Shown: positions 51,713 through 61,578, numbered from the stretch's first letter. The stretch: 64,000 bases of DNA from Lewinellaceae bacterium (GCA_020636095.1 JACJYN010000004.1:682001-746000), one strand, 5' to 3'. Numbers and translations: made by a program. The notes: a model not told the origin generated them from the sequence alone.

Positions 51713-51720
51713 CAAAAATA
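51713..51720 (-). promoter_or_regulatory. -7 element for the 473-aa gene
   Basis: The minus strand reads TATTTTTG with TTTT at the -33 position after a 19-nt spacer. Transcription near 51706 leaves only about a dozen leader bases and rules out translation from 51756. Confidence 0.5.
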
Positions 51721-51862
51721 CATCAAACCAAACAGGAAAAAAAGAGGCCATCGCAATCATTTTTTCGATAAATCTACTTGTTTCATTACCATAATTATCT
51801 GATAACCATTTTTTTAATTGTTTTCAAGCAATTTTTTATTCCGATAAACAGGTAAAAATGTA

Positions 51863-51894
51863 ATTGCCCTTACCTATTGAGAGGCGTACTTTTA
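51863..51894 (+). promoter_or_regulatory. Weak promoter for the T9SS gene pair
   Basis: ATTG (51863-51866), a 20-nt spacer and TACTTTTA (51887-51894), seven of eight to the -7 form. It argues for translation from the ATG at 51921 rather than the TTG at 51864. Confidence 0.35.
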
Positions 51895-51920
51895 TCGTGT
51901 CAAAAAAAGCGACTATCCGT

Positions 51921-53042
51921 ATGACCCGAAAGAAGAAGACTGTACTCTTGTCATTTATGCTGCTGGGGTTATTTATCCGTTCTGCCAACGGGCAGGTTTT
52001 TCCCGGCGACGCCAACAACAATGGAGAAGTTGATCATTACGATATACTCTACATTGGCTATGCCTATGGCACGGTAGGCCCCGCTCGGGTCAATGCCAGC
52101 GCAGCCTTTGCCGAGCAGCCGGTTGCGGCGCCCTGGCAGGAATCGTTTCCGGCCGGCCCCAATTATTCCTTTGCAGACGCCAATGGAAGCGGCCTGATAG
52201 AATGGGGAGATCTTTCTACTGTTTTCACTCATTACGGCAATCAACATGGCGTGGTTGAACCGCCTGTCTTGCCGGCGGGTGTTCCAGGCCTTGACCCGCA
52301 ACTCGAAATAGGCCCCGCCCCGATAGGCGCCTTTTATACTGCCGGTTCCAGAATAGAGCTTCCATTGGTTTTGGGGAGCCTGCAAATGCCGGTTTCCAGT
52401 TTTCATGGCATCGCCTTTTCGGCAACTTACGACGCAGCCTTGATACAGGATGCTTATTTTGAGATCACCGCGCCCTGGCTAGGCCCTCAGGGCGTCTTTC
52501 ATTTTCAATCACAAGAACAGGCTGGATCAGGCGCCCTGGATGTAGCCATTACCCATTATGGAGGGGCTCCCGGCAGTAGTGGTTTTGGCGTTATAGGTAA
52601 ATTGAATTTCATCGTTGAAGATGTCCTGGTGGACCTTCTGGAAGGATATGACAGCATTGACATCAACCTCTCTCTGGACGGGGTCATGATGGTGGATAGC
52701 AATTTCAACCTGGCCCCGGTTGTGATGGACAGCATTACCGTTCGGATTTATAATCCCGATCAAACGGTTTCCATTCTACCGGCGCCGGAACGGGAAGAGC
52801 TTGTCGTTTTTCCCAACCCCAGCACCGGACAGGTTTGGGTTCGATCGGCTGAACCTATCCAAAGGGTAAGGCTATACAATATACTGGGGCAACCGCTTGG
52901 CCAGTGGCAGGATTTGGGGCTTGATTTATGGCCTCTGCCTGTTTACGAGCTGGGTATTTCAACAGGCGCCTATATTCTGGAAGTAGAAACCTCAGGGCGG
53001 CTTTGGAAAGAGAAGTTAATTTTTAATCACTGCAAAAGATAA
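51921..53042 (+). CDS. T9SS cargo protein with dockerin-like and cohesin-like modules
   Basis: A 373-aa secreted protein. Signal peptide at about residues 1-25 (KKKTVLLSFMLLGLFIRSAN). Two dockerin-like calcium loops follow directly: GDANNNGEVDHYDILYIG and DANGSGLIEWGDLSTVFTHYG. Residues about 145-290 are cohesin-like (FGVIGKLNFIVEDVLVDL), matching the equivalent part of the 833-aa protein at 27183. A T9SS sorting domain closes it (LVVFPNPSTGQVWVRS, ending KEKLIFNHCKR). It is 4 bp upstream of the PKD/Kazal gene, so both are made from one message and may be partners at the cell surface. Confidence 0.85.
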   Translation: MTRKKKTVLLSFMLLGLFIRSANGQVFPGDANNNGEVDHYDILYIGYAYGTVGPARVNASAAFAEQPVAAPWQESFPAGPNYSFADANGSGLIEWGDLSTVFTHYGNQHGVVEPPVLPAGVPGLDPQLEIGPAPIGAFYTAGSRIELPLVLGSLQMPVSSFHGIAFSATYDAALIQDAYFEITAPWLGPQGVFHFQSQEQAGSGALDVAITHYGGAPGSSGFGVIGKLNFIVEDVLVDLLEGYDSIDINLSLDGVMMVDSNFNLAPVVMDSITVRIYNPDQTVSILPAPEREELVVFPNPSTGQVWVRSAEPIQRVRLYNILGQPLGQWQDLGLDLWPLPVYELGISTGAYILEVETSGRLWKEKLIFNHCKR

Positions 53043-53046
53043 AACA

Positions 53047-55296
53047 ATGAAAAACTTATTTACCCTTTTTTTGGCTTTGGCCTGGCTTCCATTTTCTCTG
53101 ATGGCGACGGAAGTAACGGTCACCGGGAAGGTTTTCTTTGGAGCAATAGAAGAACCTGTCTCGGACTATCTCCTTTCTTACCGGGTTCTGGCCGCTCCAT
53201 TTATGGAAGACGAGATTCTTACGAATTCAGAAGGGGAATTTACCCTTACCCTTGACCTGGATTTCACTGCCACACCGGAGATTCCGGTTATGTTCGAGGT
53301 TTTTGACTTCTGCAACGGCTTCATGGAAACCAGAGTCATTATTGTTAATGAAGATGGCGTTCAGGGCGGAGAACTGGATTTTTACATTTGCCTGGACATC
53401 TTTCCGCCGCCCCCCCCCGAGGGCTGCGAGGCATACTTTGCTTACGATCAGATAGAGGCCAGCCCGTATATTGTGCAGTTTCACGACCTTTCCTACAGTT
53501 CCGGCCCTGTTGACAGCTGGGCCTGGGAATTTGGGGATGGAGCCACCAGCAGCGAGCCGGCTCCCGTTCATGAATACGACACTACAGGGGAATATACGGT
53601 TACCCTGACGATCACGGCCGATACCTGTTCCAGTACGATTGTCATGCCGGTCCATATCGCCAACTTCGGCCCCTGTGATTGTGGCGGCGATTTCAACCCG
53701 GTTTGTGTCATTAGCCCGGACGGTGAAGTGATCACTCTGCCCAACGCCTGTTTTGCTGAATGCCTGGGTTTTGGCCCCGATACTTTTGTTGATTGTGGCG
53801 ACTGTGATTGCACCTTCGATTTTGATCCTGTTTGCGTGCTGGGAGACGATGGCGAAGAGATCGCCTTTCCCAATGCCTGCTGGGCAGAATGCGAAGGCTA
53901 CACTTCCAATGATTTTGTCGATTGCCAGGGCCCGGCGGATTGCCCCTGCCCAACCTATTTTGACCCGGTTTGCGTGCTGGAAAATGGGGATACCCTTCAA
54001 TTTGATAACCCCTGTTTTGCTGAGTGCGAAGGCTACGGCCCCGACGATTATTTTTTCTGCGCCCCTGCTCCCTGCAATTGCGGCCCCGAATTCGAACCGG
54101 TATGCGTTTTTTCGCCGGATGGAGTGGTCTTCCTTTTTCCGAATGCCTGTATTGCCGAATGCGAAGGCTTTTCGCCGGACGACTTTGTCGATTGTGATAC
54201 CGGAGGATATGAAGATTGCATAGCCAGTTTCTATTATGAATTCGACCTTCAATCCGCAACAACCCTTTCTTTCTTCGATGATTCTTTTGCTTTTGAAGGC
54301 GATGTGATTTCCTGGCAGTGGGATTTTGGCGATGGCAACGCCAGTGATGAGCAAAACCCTGTTCATCAGTATGCCGCCGATGGTATCTACGAAGTGAGCC
54401 TGGCCATCACCACCTCTGCAGGTTGCACCAGTACTACGGTTCAGCATATATGCGTTGGCGAAGGAGGCGTATTCCCCGGGCCGGACTGCCAGGCTATGTT
54501 CTTCTTTGAGCAAGGCCAGGACGACCTGAACACCTTTGCTTTCTTTGACCTGTCTTTCGGCACAGCGGATAGCTGGAGTTGGGACTTCGGCGACGGCAAC
54601 ACCAGTGATGAACAAAACCCTGTTCATACCTATGCGGATGCCGGAACCTATTTCGTTACTTTAACCATCACGGCCGGCGATTGTGAAAGTACGATGGCTA
54701 TGCTCCTCTTTACGGCTGATGATATCTGGTATAACGATGCGTGCAATGCGCTGTTTTTGCCCCTTGTGATACCCGATTCCAACCAGGTGTTCTTCCTCAA
54801 CCTATCTTCTCCCGATGCCGTTTCTTTTGAATGGGATTTTGGCGACGGCGGCGCCAGCACCGAGTTCATGGTGGGTCATCAATACGCCACCGGAGGTTCT
54901 TATAACGTGAGCCTTACCATCACTACCGCAAATGGTTGCACCAGCACCTTTACCGTTACGCTCAACCTAAACGGCAATGGGTTGACCGGCACCCCCGCTT
55001 TTACGCTGCTCAATAGCGCTAAAGATGAACCTCTTACAGCCGGCACAGCAGTGAAGGCCTATCCCAATCCGGTTAGCAGTGAACTGGCTGTACAGTTGAC
55101 GCAGGTAGAAGCTGGTTCTTATCAACTGCAGCTGTGGACGATGAATGGCCAGATGGTGAAGCAGGATTTTCATGAATTGCCCGCTTCGGATAAACAGACA
55201 TTATTATTAAACCTTGACGGGTTGCCGGCTGGCCTGTATTGGCTAAAAGTACAGCAACCATCGGGTGTGCAAACTTTGAAAATTGTGAAAGAATAA
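53047..55296 (+). CDS. T9SS cargo protein with PKD domains and four Kazal-like repeats
   Basis: A 749-aa secreted protein. Signal peptide 1-20. A carboxypeptidase-regulatory-like domain is at about 22-118. PKD domains are at about 126-202, 388-470, 480-560 and 564-645, each with WxFGDG (SWAWEFGDGATSSEPAP, SWQWDFGDGNASDEQNP). Between the first two PKD domains, residues about 208-383 hold four tandem 43-residue Cys repeats of form CxCx4FxPVC...FPNACxAECxGF, close to Kazal-type protease-inhibitor domains. A sorting domain ends it (VKAYPNPVSSELAVQLTQ). Second gene of the pair with 51921. Confidence 0.85.
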   Translation: MKNLFTLFLALAWLPFSLMATEVTVTGKVFFGAIEEPVSDYLLSYRVLAAPFMEDEILTNSEGEFTLTLDLDFTATPEIPVMFEVFDFCNGFMETRVIIVNEDGVQGGELDFYICLDIFPPPPPEGCEAYFAYDQIEASPYIVQFHDLSYSSGPVDSWAWEFGDGATSSEPAPVHEYDTTGEYTVTLTITADTCSSTIVMPVHIANFGPCDCGGDFNPVCVISPDGEVITLPNACFAECLGFGPDTFVDCGDCDCTFDFDPVCVLGDDGEEIAFPNACWAECEGYTSNDFVDCQGPADCPCPTYFDPVCVLENGDTLQFDNPCFAECEGYGPDDYFFCAPAPCNCGPEFEPVCVFSPDGVVFLFPNACIAECEGFSPDDFVDCDTGGYEDCIASFYYEFDLQSATTLSFFDDSFAFEGDVISWQWDFGDGNASDEQNPVHQYAADGIYEVSLAITTSAGCTSTTVQHICVGEGGVFPGPDCQAMFFFEQGQDDLNTFAFFDLSFGTADSWSWDFGDGNTSDEQNPVHTYADAGTYFVTLTITAGDCESTMAMLLFTADDIWYNDACNALFLPLVIPDSNQVFFLNLSSPDAVSFEWDFGDGGASTEFMVGHQYATGGSYNVSLTITTANGCTSTFTVTLNLNGNGLTGTPAFTLLNSAKDEPLTAGTAVKAYPNPVSSELAVQLTQVEAGSYQLQLWTMNGQMVKQDFHELPASDKQTLLLNLDGLPAGLYWLKVQQPSGVQTLKIVKE

Positions 55297-55302
55297 GAGA
55301 AG

Positions 55303-55350
55303 GAGGGGCTGGAGGAGTAAAGCTCCCCAGATTCAATCCTTCAGCCCCTC
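55303..55350 (+). terminator. Hairpin after the T9SS gene pair
   Basis: GAGGGGCTG (55303-55311) pairs with CAGCCCCTC (55342-55350) over a long loop, just after the stop codon. No T-tract, so termination would be weak. Confidence 0.45.
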
Positions 55351-55442
55351 ATTCCTTTCCACGTTGACCAAAGTCAGTTCGGAATATTAATTTTTTCGGC
55401 CATCCTGCCTTATCTTCGCAGCCTAATCAAATAAGGCTGAAA

Positions 55443-56330
<888 letters not shown>

Positions 56331-56407
56331 CATAGAATGAAGGGCCCCGCTTTATGCTTCCTTATTTGTTTCGGGAATGCTTTTTAAAAACAATAAGTTT
56401 ATTAAAT

Positions 56408-56439
56408 TTTGTTTTTAAAACAAAAAAGTTTTAATTTTG
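56408..56439 (+). promoter_or_regulatory. Bacteroidota promoter for the glucosaminidase gene
   Basis: TTTG (56408-56411), a 20-nt spacer and a perfect TAATTTTG (56432-56439). The -33 lies inside an inverted repeat, TTTTGTTTT (56407-56415) and AAAACAAAA (56417-56425), that could also be an operator. Transcription would start near 56446, 30 nt before the gene. Confidence 0.55.
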
Positions 56440-56475
56440 CTCCATCTCATTGTGTATTAAAACAAAAGGTTGAGC

Positions 56476-57342
56476 ATGACAGACTATACACTGGCACACC
56501 CCCGGCAGAATGAGGCCACCTACTCCTTAGAAGGGATATCCGAATATATCAACCGGAACTGGTTCCGCATCCTGCTGATGGGCCTGGGGATTTATGTGCT
56601 TTTTTTTAAAGACATCAGCGTACAATTCAACCTCAACGCCGCCACCAGCGGAGTGGTGGAGCAAGTGGTCGTCAGCCCGGAAGGGAGTTACTCTTATCAA
56701 CCCACCGCTCTGCCTGCCAGCTACCAGGAAAACGGGCCGCGAAATGTTTCTCTGTTGACAAGCCCCGCAAAAAAGAAAAAAAGCTCCCAAAAATGGGATA
56801 ACCGCAAAGCCAATGACTTTTCCAACCTGACCTTTGTGCTGAGCCCGGACTATGGCCGCCGGCATAATGTTCACCCGGATATCGTGCAACAGAAGCTCGA
56901 CAACTGCAGGCGCTATGTGGAACAGTATGCGCCGGCAGCGCTGAAGGAAATGCGGGAGTATGGCATTCCGGCCAGCATAACCCTGGCGCAGGGCCTGCTG
57001 GAATCGAATGCCGGTGATAGCCGCCTGTCCCGCGAATCCCAAAACCACTTCGGCATCAAGTGCCGCCGCAAATGCCGGGGCTGTACCTGCCGCAATTATA
57101 CCGACGACGATATCTACGATATGTTTCGAGTCTTTGACTCTCCCGGAGAGAGTTACCGGGAGCATTCTGTACTGCTGACCAGCGCTCGATACAAGCACCT
57201 GCTCAAATTGCGCAAAACGGATTACAAAAAATGGGCACATGGCCTGAAAAAAGCCGGTTATGCAACCGACAAGCGCTATGCCGAAAAGCTGATACAGATC
57301 ATCGAATTCCTGGATTTGGGCCGTTACGACCGGGCTGCTTAG
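56476..57342 (+). CDS. Membrane-anchored glucosaminidase (GH73-like)
   Basis: A 288-aa peptidoglycan hydrolase. A short cytoplasmic part leads to a single membrane helix at about residues 29-45 (WFRILLMGLGIYVLFF), then a linker with a basic KKKKSS patch near 100. The GH73/FlgJ-like catalytic domain spans about 140-285: ASITLAQGLLESNAG with catalytic Glu176, then NHFGIKC. Unlike the protein at 8401 it has no LysM. A CRRKCRGCTC cluster after the catalytic loop is odd and may be a metal- or disulfide-bearing insert. The ATG at 56476 is preferred over TTG at 56470. Confidence 0.88.
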   Translation: MTDYTLAHPRQNEATYSLEGISEYINRNWFRILLMGLGIYVLFFKDISVQFNLNAATSGVVEQVVVSPEGSYSYQPTALPASYQENGPRNVSLLTSPAKKKKSSQKWDNRKANDFSNLTFVLSPDYGRRHNVHPDIVQQKLDNCRRYVEQYAPAALKEMREYGIPASITLAQGLLESNAGDSRLSRESQNHFGIKCRRKCRGCTCRNYTDDDIYDMFRVFDSPGESYREHSVLLTSARYKHLLKLRKTDYKKWAHGLKKAGYATDKRYAEKLIQIIEFLDLGRYDRAA

Positions 57343-57370
57343 GACACTTAAATATTGTCACCGCCGAATA

Positions 57371-57407
57371 AAAAAGCCCTTCCGAATTCCTTTCGGAAGG
57401 GCTTTTT
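57371..57407. terminator. Strong terminator after the glucosaminidase gene
   Basis: AAAAAGCCCTTCCG (57371-57384) and CGGAAGGGCTTTTT (57394-57407) form a perfect 14-bp stem with a 9-nt loop and T/A tails in both directions. Confidence 0.85.
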
Positions 57408-57434
57408 ACTTATTTTTCCCTGAAAATAAACACC

Positions 57435-57565
57435 CTGGACTTTGGATGTAAAGCCGGAAGTGCGAAACCGGAAGTCGGAATAGTCTCCGAACAGGCGCCA
57501 AACGCCCATTTTCCGGCTTCCGATTTCCGCCCTGCGACTTCAACACCGGACCGTCCAAAGTCCAG
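57435..57565. repeat. Long inverted-repeat element before dctQ
   Basis: Bounded by CTGGACTTTGGA (57435-57446) and its exact complement TCCAAAGTCCAG (57554-57565). The inside is rich in CCGGAAG- and TTCCGG-type words that pair imperfectly (AAGCCGGAAG near 57451, CCGGCTTCCG near 57513). Resembles the element at 14158-14226. It ends 15 bp before the dctQ start. Confidence 0.65.
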
Positions 57566-57580
57566 TAAACACCATACCCT

Positions 57581-58138
57581 ATGGAAAAATTGCTTGAAGG
57601 CCTCTCCGCAGGCATTCACCGCCTCAATGAATGGGTAGGCCGAAGCGTTTCCTGGCTCACTACCGTTTTGGTGATCCTGGTTTGTTTCGACGTCATTACC
57701 CGTTACCTGTTCAGTGATACCAGCGCCTGGATCATGGAACTGGAATGGCACCTCTTCGCACTCATTTTTCTGTTGGGCGCCGGCTATGCGTTCCGGCACG
57801 ACCGCCATGTGCGGGTCGACCTGTTTTACGCCAATTTCTCGCCACGCGACCAGGCGCTGGTGAATCTACTGGGCGCTATACTCTTCCTACTCCCCTGGAG
57901 TATCCTGGTGATCTACGCCTCCTACGATTACGCTTTGATCTCCTATAAAATAGGAGAGACTTCTCCCGACCCTGGCGGCCTGCCCGCCCGCTATCTGATC
58001 AAGTTCGCCATCACGCTGGGCGCTTTTTTGTTGCTGCTGCAAGGCATCGCCAGCCTGATCGATTCCGCATTGATCCTCAGCGGCCATAAGGAACCGGAAC
58101 AACCGGAAGCAGAAGACATCTCAAAAGAAAATCTTTAG
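57581..58138 (+). CDS. dctQ: TRAP transporter small permease (DctQ-like)
   Basis: A 185-aa inner-membrane protein with four hydrophobic helices (about residues 22-42, 55-75, 92-112 and 143-163). It starts with NEWVGRSVSWLTTVLVILVC, and the family region SAWIMELEWHLFALIFLLGAGYAFRHDRHVRVD is typical. It forms the membrane unit with the large permease of tripartite ATP-independent periplasmic transporters, taking up organic acids with Na+. The long inverted repeat lies immediately upstream. The large permease gene follows 6 bp later. Confidence 0.9.
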   Translation: MEKLLEGLSAGIHRLNEWVGRSVSWLTTVLVILVCFDVITRYLFSDTSAWIMELEWHLFALIFLLGAGYAFRHDRHVRVDLFYANFSPRDQALVNLLGAILFLLPWSILVIYASYDYALISYKIGETSPDPGGLPARYLIKFAITLGAFLLLLQGIASLIDSALILSGHKEPEQPEAEDISKENL

Positions 58139-58144
58139 AGCCCT

Positions 58145-59449
58145 ATGGAAACACTGGCAATCCTACTCTTCATCAGCATTTTTTTGCTCATTCTCTACGG
58201 TTATCCGGTGGCCTTTACCCTGGGGGGTATCTCTATCATTTATGCCTTGCTGTTTCTCGACCCCGTTGCTTTTACCGCCTTGCCGCCCCGGATTATGGGA
58301 GTAGTGAGTAACTACGTATTGCTGGCCGTACCCCTTTTCATCTACATGGGTATCATGCTGGAAAAATCGGGCCTGGCGGAGAGCCTGCTGGAAACGATGG
58401 CCATCCTTTTTGGCAAACTGAAAGGTGGGTTGGCCATCAGCGTAGTGATTGTGGGCGCCTTACTGGCCGCCTCTACAGGCATTGTAGGCGCCACAGTGAT
58501 CACCATGGGGCTGATCAGCCTGCCAACGATGCTGAAGCGGGGCTACAGCGCCGAGTTGGCAACGGGAACGATTGCCGCCTCCGGTACGCTGGGGCAGATT
58601 ATCCCTCCCTCGGTCGTACTCGTACTTCTGGGCAGTGTTCTGAACGTATCGGTGGGCAACCTCTTCGCCGCCGCGCTGCTGCCCGGCATATTGCTGGTTT
58701 TGGTGTATGTGGCGTATATCATCATCTTTGCCACCCTGCGGCCCGGTTCTGCCCCTGGAATGCCGGAAGAAGAGATAAGGGCATTCAAAAAAGAAGACTA
58801 TATGCGCAAAGTCATTAAGGCTTTTGTGCTTCCTTTCTTCCTCATAATAGCCGTGTTGGGCTCCATCTTTGCCGGCATCGCTTCGCCAACGGAAGCGGCG
58901 GCCGTCGGAGCCATGGGTGCGACCCTGCTAACCATCGTCCAGGGTAAGTTCAGCCTGGAGGTGCTCAAAGTTGTCGGCCGGGAGACCACTCACCTGACCA
59001 GTATGGTGTTCATCATCCTGATGGGCGCCACTACCTTCTCCTTCGTGTTCCGTGAAATGAATGGAGACGGTTACCTGGTTAACCTCATCCAGCAAGCCAA
59101 CCTCTCCTCCATGGCTTTTCTGGCGTTGGTCATGGTAGTGGTATTCATCGCCGGCTTTTTTATCGATTTTATTGAGATCATCTTCATCATCGTGCCGGTA
59201 GTCGCTCCTATCTTCGTGCAGTTTGGTATCGACCTGGTGTGGATCGGTGTACTGCTGGGGCTCAACCTGCAAACTTCTTTTCTGTCACCTCCTTTTGGCT
59301 TCTCGCTTTTCTACCTGAAAGGGGTGGCGCCGCCCAGTGTCACCACCGGGCACCTGTACAGAGGTATAGTGCCTTTCGTTATCATACAACTGGTGTTTTT
59401 GCTAGTGGTGATCTTGTTTCCGGATGTGGTCTATGTGTTTATCAAATAA
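58145..59449 (+). CDS. dctM: TRAP transporter large permease (DctM-like)
   Basis: A 434-aa permease with about 12 helices and the two helical-hairpin halves of the elevator-type ion-transporter fold. Family motifs are PLFIYMGIMLEKSGLAESLL and ASGTLGQIIPPSVVLVLLGS, with a second-half IDFIEIIFIIVPVVAPIFVQ and LNLQTSFLSPPFGFSLFYLK. It moves the substrate with sodium. Starts 6 bp after dctQ; the matching binding protein is 1 kb away on the opposite strand. Confidence 0.93.
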   Translation: METLAILLFISIFLLILYGYPVAFTLGGISIIYALLFLDPVAFTALPPRIMGVVSNYVLLAVPLFIYMGIMLEKSGLAESLLETMAILFGKLKGGLAISVVIVGALLAASTGIVGATVITMGLISLPTMLKRGYSAELATGTIAASGTLGQIIPPSVVLVLLGSVLNVSVGNLFAAALLPGILLVLVYVAYIIIFATLRPGSAPGMPEEEIRAFKKEDYMRKVIKAFVLPFFLIIAVLGSIFAGIASPTEAAAVGAMGATLLTIVQGKFSLEVLKVVGRETTHLTSMVFIILMGATTFSFVFREMNGDGYLVNLIQQANLSSMAFLALVMVVVFIAGFFIDFIEIIFIIVPVVAPIFVQFGIDLVWIGVLLGLNLQTSFLSPPFGFSLFYLKGVAPPSVTTGHLYRGIVPFVIIQLVFLLVVILFPDVVYVFIK

Positions 59450-59471
59450 TAACCGCTTAGCGAGGCGGTTA
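59450..59471 (+). terminator. Small hairpin after dctM
   Basis: TAACCGC (59450-59456) pairs with GCGGTTA (59465-59471) around an 8-nt loop, directly after the stop codon. There is no T-tract, so it is a weak candidate. Confidence 0.4.
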
Positions 59472-59549
59472 GCCCTTCATGATTTTTACTCAGTTAAAAT
59501 TTTCTTGCTAAAACAATTTAAAAAATAAAAAACCGCATCCACAATCCAT

Positions 59550-60287
59550 TCAATCATTGCCTAACACAATGCGCCTGCTCAGCACGGCCTCTCCCACCTG
59601 CAGCCGCAGCAAGTAGAGCCCTTTCGGCAGGCCCGCCAGCGATAGGCTGGGGGAGGAGCCGCCATGGACCGTACCTGCTTGCACTACCGGCCCGGCGAGG
59701 CTGTAGAGGGTGTAGTTGATTGGAGCGCCGGCCGCCAGCCCTTTCAAGTACACTTCACCGGAGGTGGGGTTAGGGAAGATATGAAGAGCCGCCAATCCAG
59801 GCTCGGCCGTGGGGTTGATCCCCGCGCATTGGGCCAGGCTCTGTCTAAAATCTTCATAGGATTGTTGCAGGGTGTTTTCGCTGATGTTGCCTTGCACCTG
59901 ATCTTCAACGACCGGCAGCCAGAAACGGCCGCAGCCATTGAGGTCGTAGAGGCCTTCTTCCCAGTTGCTTGCGTAGATGGCAAGGATGTACGTCTTGCCT
60001 TCTTCAAAAGGAGCCAACCACTCATTGCAGTTCAGGCCATCCTGGCCAAGAATGGTGATCTCGTTCTCCGGCAGGATGTGCTGCAAATTGTCCACAACCT
60101 GTACATCCATGTAGTAGCTATAGGTGCTCACCACTTTGACCTGTGCAATGTAAAGCGTATTCCCGCTGGCATTGCTGTTGAACCAACTCGCCGTCGGGCA
60201 AAAGTAGTCAGAAATGTAGAAGCAGCTACAGGCCTGTGCAGCAGAAATAAACAGGGAAAAGAGGCTTGAAAAAAGGATTGCTTTCAT
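59550..60287 (-). CDS. Small T9SS cargo protein of unknown function
   Basis: A 245-aa secreted protein. Signal peptide MKAILFSSLFSLFISAAQAC (1-19) sets the start at 60287 rather than 60341. The mature part starts CSCFYISDYFCPTASWF and resembles tissue-inhibitor (NTR-like) beta-barrel proteins with an N-terminal Cys-x-Cys: VAQVKVVSTY-like strands, then CNEWLAPFEEGKTYILAIY. A T9SS sorting domain makes up the last 75 residues (LHIFPNPTSGEVYLKG, ending SRRIVLGND). The NTR reading is tentative. It lies between the two parts of the TRAP system. Confidence 0.75.
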   Translation of the reverse strand: MKAILFSSLFSLFISAAQACSCFYISDYFCPTASWFNSNASGNTLYIAQVKVVSTYSYYMDVQVVDNLQHILPENEITILGQDGLNCNEWLAPFEEGKTYILAIYASNWEEGLYDLNGCGRFWLPVVEDQVQGNISENTLQQSYEDFRQSLAQCAGINPTAEPGLAALHIFPNPTSGEVYLKGLAAGAPINYTLYSLAGPVVQAGTVHGGSSPSLSLAGLPKGLYLLRLQVGEAVLSRRIVLGND

Positions 60288-60432
60288 CGTCTTTTCTTTT
60301 AAGACGAAAGGTGGCAGCCGTATGTTGGGACAAAGGCGCATTTTGTTTTAAACCAAAAGAATAGGCCTGGAGGTAGCTATCCGAGCCTGTTTACCACCCA
60401 TTTTATCCAGCTGGCAAGACAGGTTGGCGAAG

Positions 60433-61578
60433 CTACCCCAGGTCCAGTTCACTGTTCTTCTGTATCTTATCGTAAAACTCTTTTTCAGTGATCAGTGAAT
60501 AATTGGCCGCTTTATTGCGGAAGCTATCGTAGGACTCGTAGACGCGGCGGCTGAAAGGGTCATTATCAATGATGCCGGTAATCACCTCATTGGTGTACTG
60601 GCGCAATTGGTTGATCAATTCCTTCGGAAACCGCCGGATGGTAACGCCCTTCTCCAGCAGGGTAGTGAGTGCTTCGGCATTTTTGGCCTCCATTTGGGAG
60701 AGGGTCCAAAGGTTGGACCAGGCGGCGGCGGTTTGCAGGATGGCCTGCAGGTCCGGCGGCAACTTATCGTAGGTTTCTTTATTGACGAAATACTCCAGCA
60801 TGGTGCCGGGTTCGTGCCAACCGGGCGTATAGTAATATTTGGCAATATCCTGGAAGCCCATCAGGGTATCGTGATAGGGGCCCAGCCATTCGGTGGCGTC
60901 GAGGATGCCGCGCTCCAGGCCGGTGTAGATTTCGCCGCCGGCTAACAGGACCGGAGACCCTCCCGCTTTTTCCAGCACTTTGCCACCCAGGCCGGGGATG
61001 CGCATCTTCAGCCCTTTCAGGTCCTCAATACTGTTGATCTCCCGGTTGAACCAGCCTCCCATTTGTACGCCGGTATTGCCGCCCGCCATGGGCACCAGGT
61101 TGAAGTCGCGGTAGAGCTCTTCCCAAAGTTGCAACCCGCCGCCGCCGATGATCCAGGCGTTGAGTTGCTGGGCGTTCATGCCGAAGGGTACGGAGGCGAA
61201 GAACTGGGCTGCCGGCGCCTTGCCTGCCCAATAGTAGGCGGCGCCACTACCGATCTCGGCGCCGCCGGTGCGCACCGTGTCAAACGCTTCGAGAGCAGGA
61301 ACCAGTTCATTGCCGCCGTACACCCGGATGCGAATGCGCCCGCCGGACATCTTTTCCACCAGTTCGGCGTATTTGTTGCAAGCCTCCCCTATAATAGGAA
61401 AATTGGGTGGCCAGGTGGTGACCATTTTCCAGCGGTACTGCTTGGCGGTAAGTACGTTGGGGGCGCCGGTGCTGTCTTCCTGGGCATAGTTCTTACCGCC
61501 GAAGGCGCGAATCAGAAAGGGCAGAGAAACCGTGCCGAGGGCGATGCCTTTGAAAAAGCTTTTTCTGGTGATTTTCAT
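60433..61578 (-). CDS. dctP: TRAP transporter substrate-binding protein (DctP/TakP-like)
   Basis: A 381-aa exported binding protein. The N-terminus MKITRKSFFKGIALGTVSLP is a Tat-like signal with Arg-Lys in place of Arg-Arg. The mature protein starts near residue 40 and has TWPPNFPIIGEACNKYAELV, LKGLKMRIPGLGGKVLEKAG with the carboxylate-binding Arg, and EWLGPYHDTLMGFQDIAKYY. This last part resembles TakP-type binding proteins for 2-oxo acids such as pyruvate. The start at 61578 is preferred over 61620. It presumably feeds the DctQM permease at 57581-59449. Confidence 0.9.
   Translation of the reverse strand: MKITRKSFFKGIALGTVSLPFLIRAFGGKNYAQEDSTGAPNVLTAKQYRWKMVTTWPPNFPIIGEACNKYAELVEKMSGGRIRIRVYGGNELVPALEAFDTVRTGGAEIGSGAAYYWAGKAPAAQFFASVPFGMNAQQLNAWIIGGGGLQLWEELYRDFNLVPMAGGNTGVQMGGWFNREINSIEDLKGLKMRIPGLGGKVLEKAGGSPVLLAGGEIYTGLERGILDATEWLGPYHDTLMGFQDIAKYYYTPGWHEPGTMLEYFVNKETYDKLPPDLQAILQTAAAWSNLWTLSQMEAKNAEALTTLLEKGVTIRRFPKELINQLRQYTNEVITGIIDNDPFSRRVYESYDSFRNKAANYSLITEKEFYDKIQKNSELDLG

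Noticed and set aside
53227..54627. 466-codon minus-strand frame inside the PKD/Kazal gene
   Set aside because: Antisense shadow with no signal peptide or family motif; the plus-strand product has complete PKD and Cys-repeat architecture.
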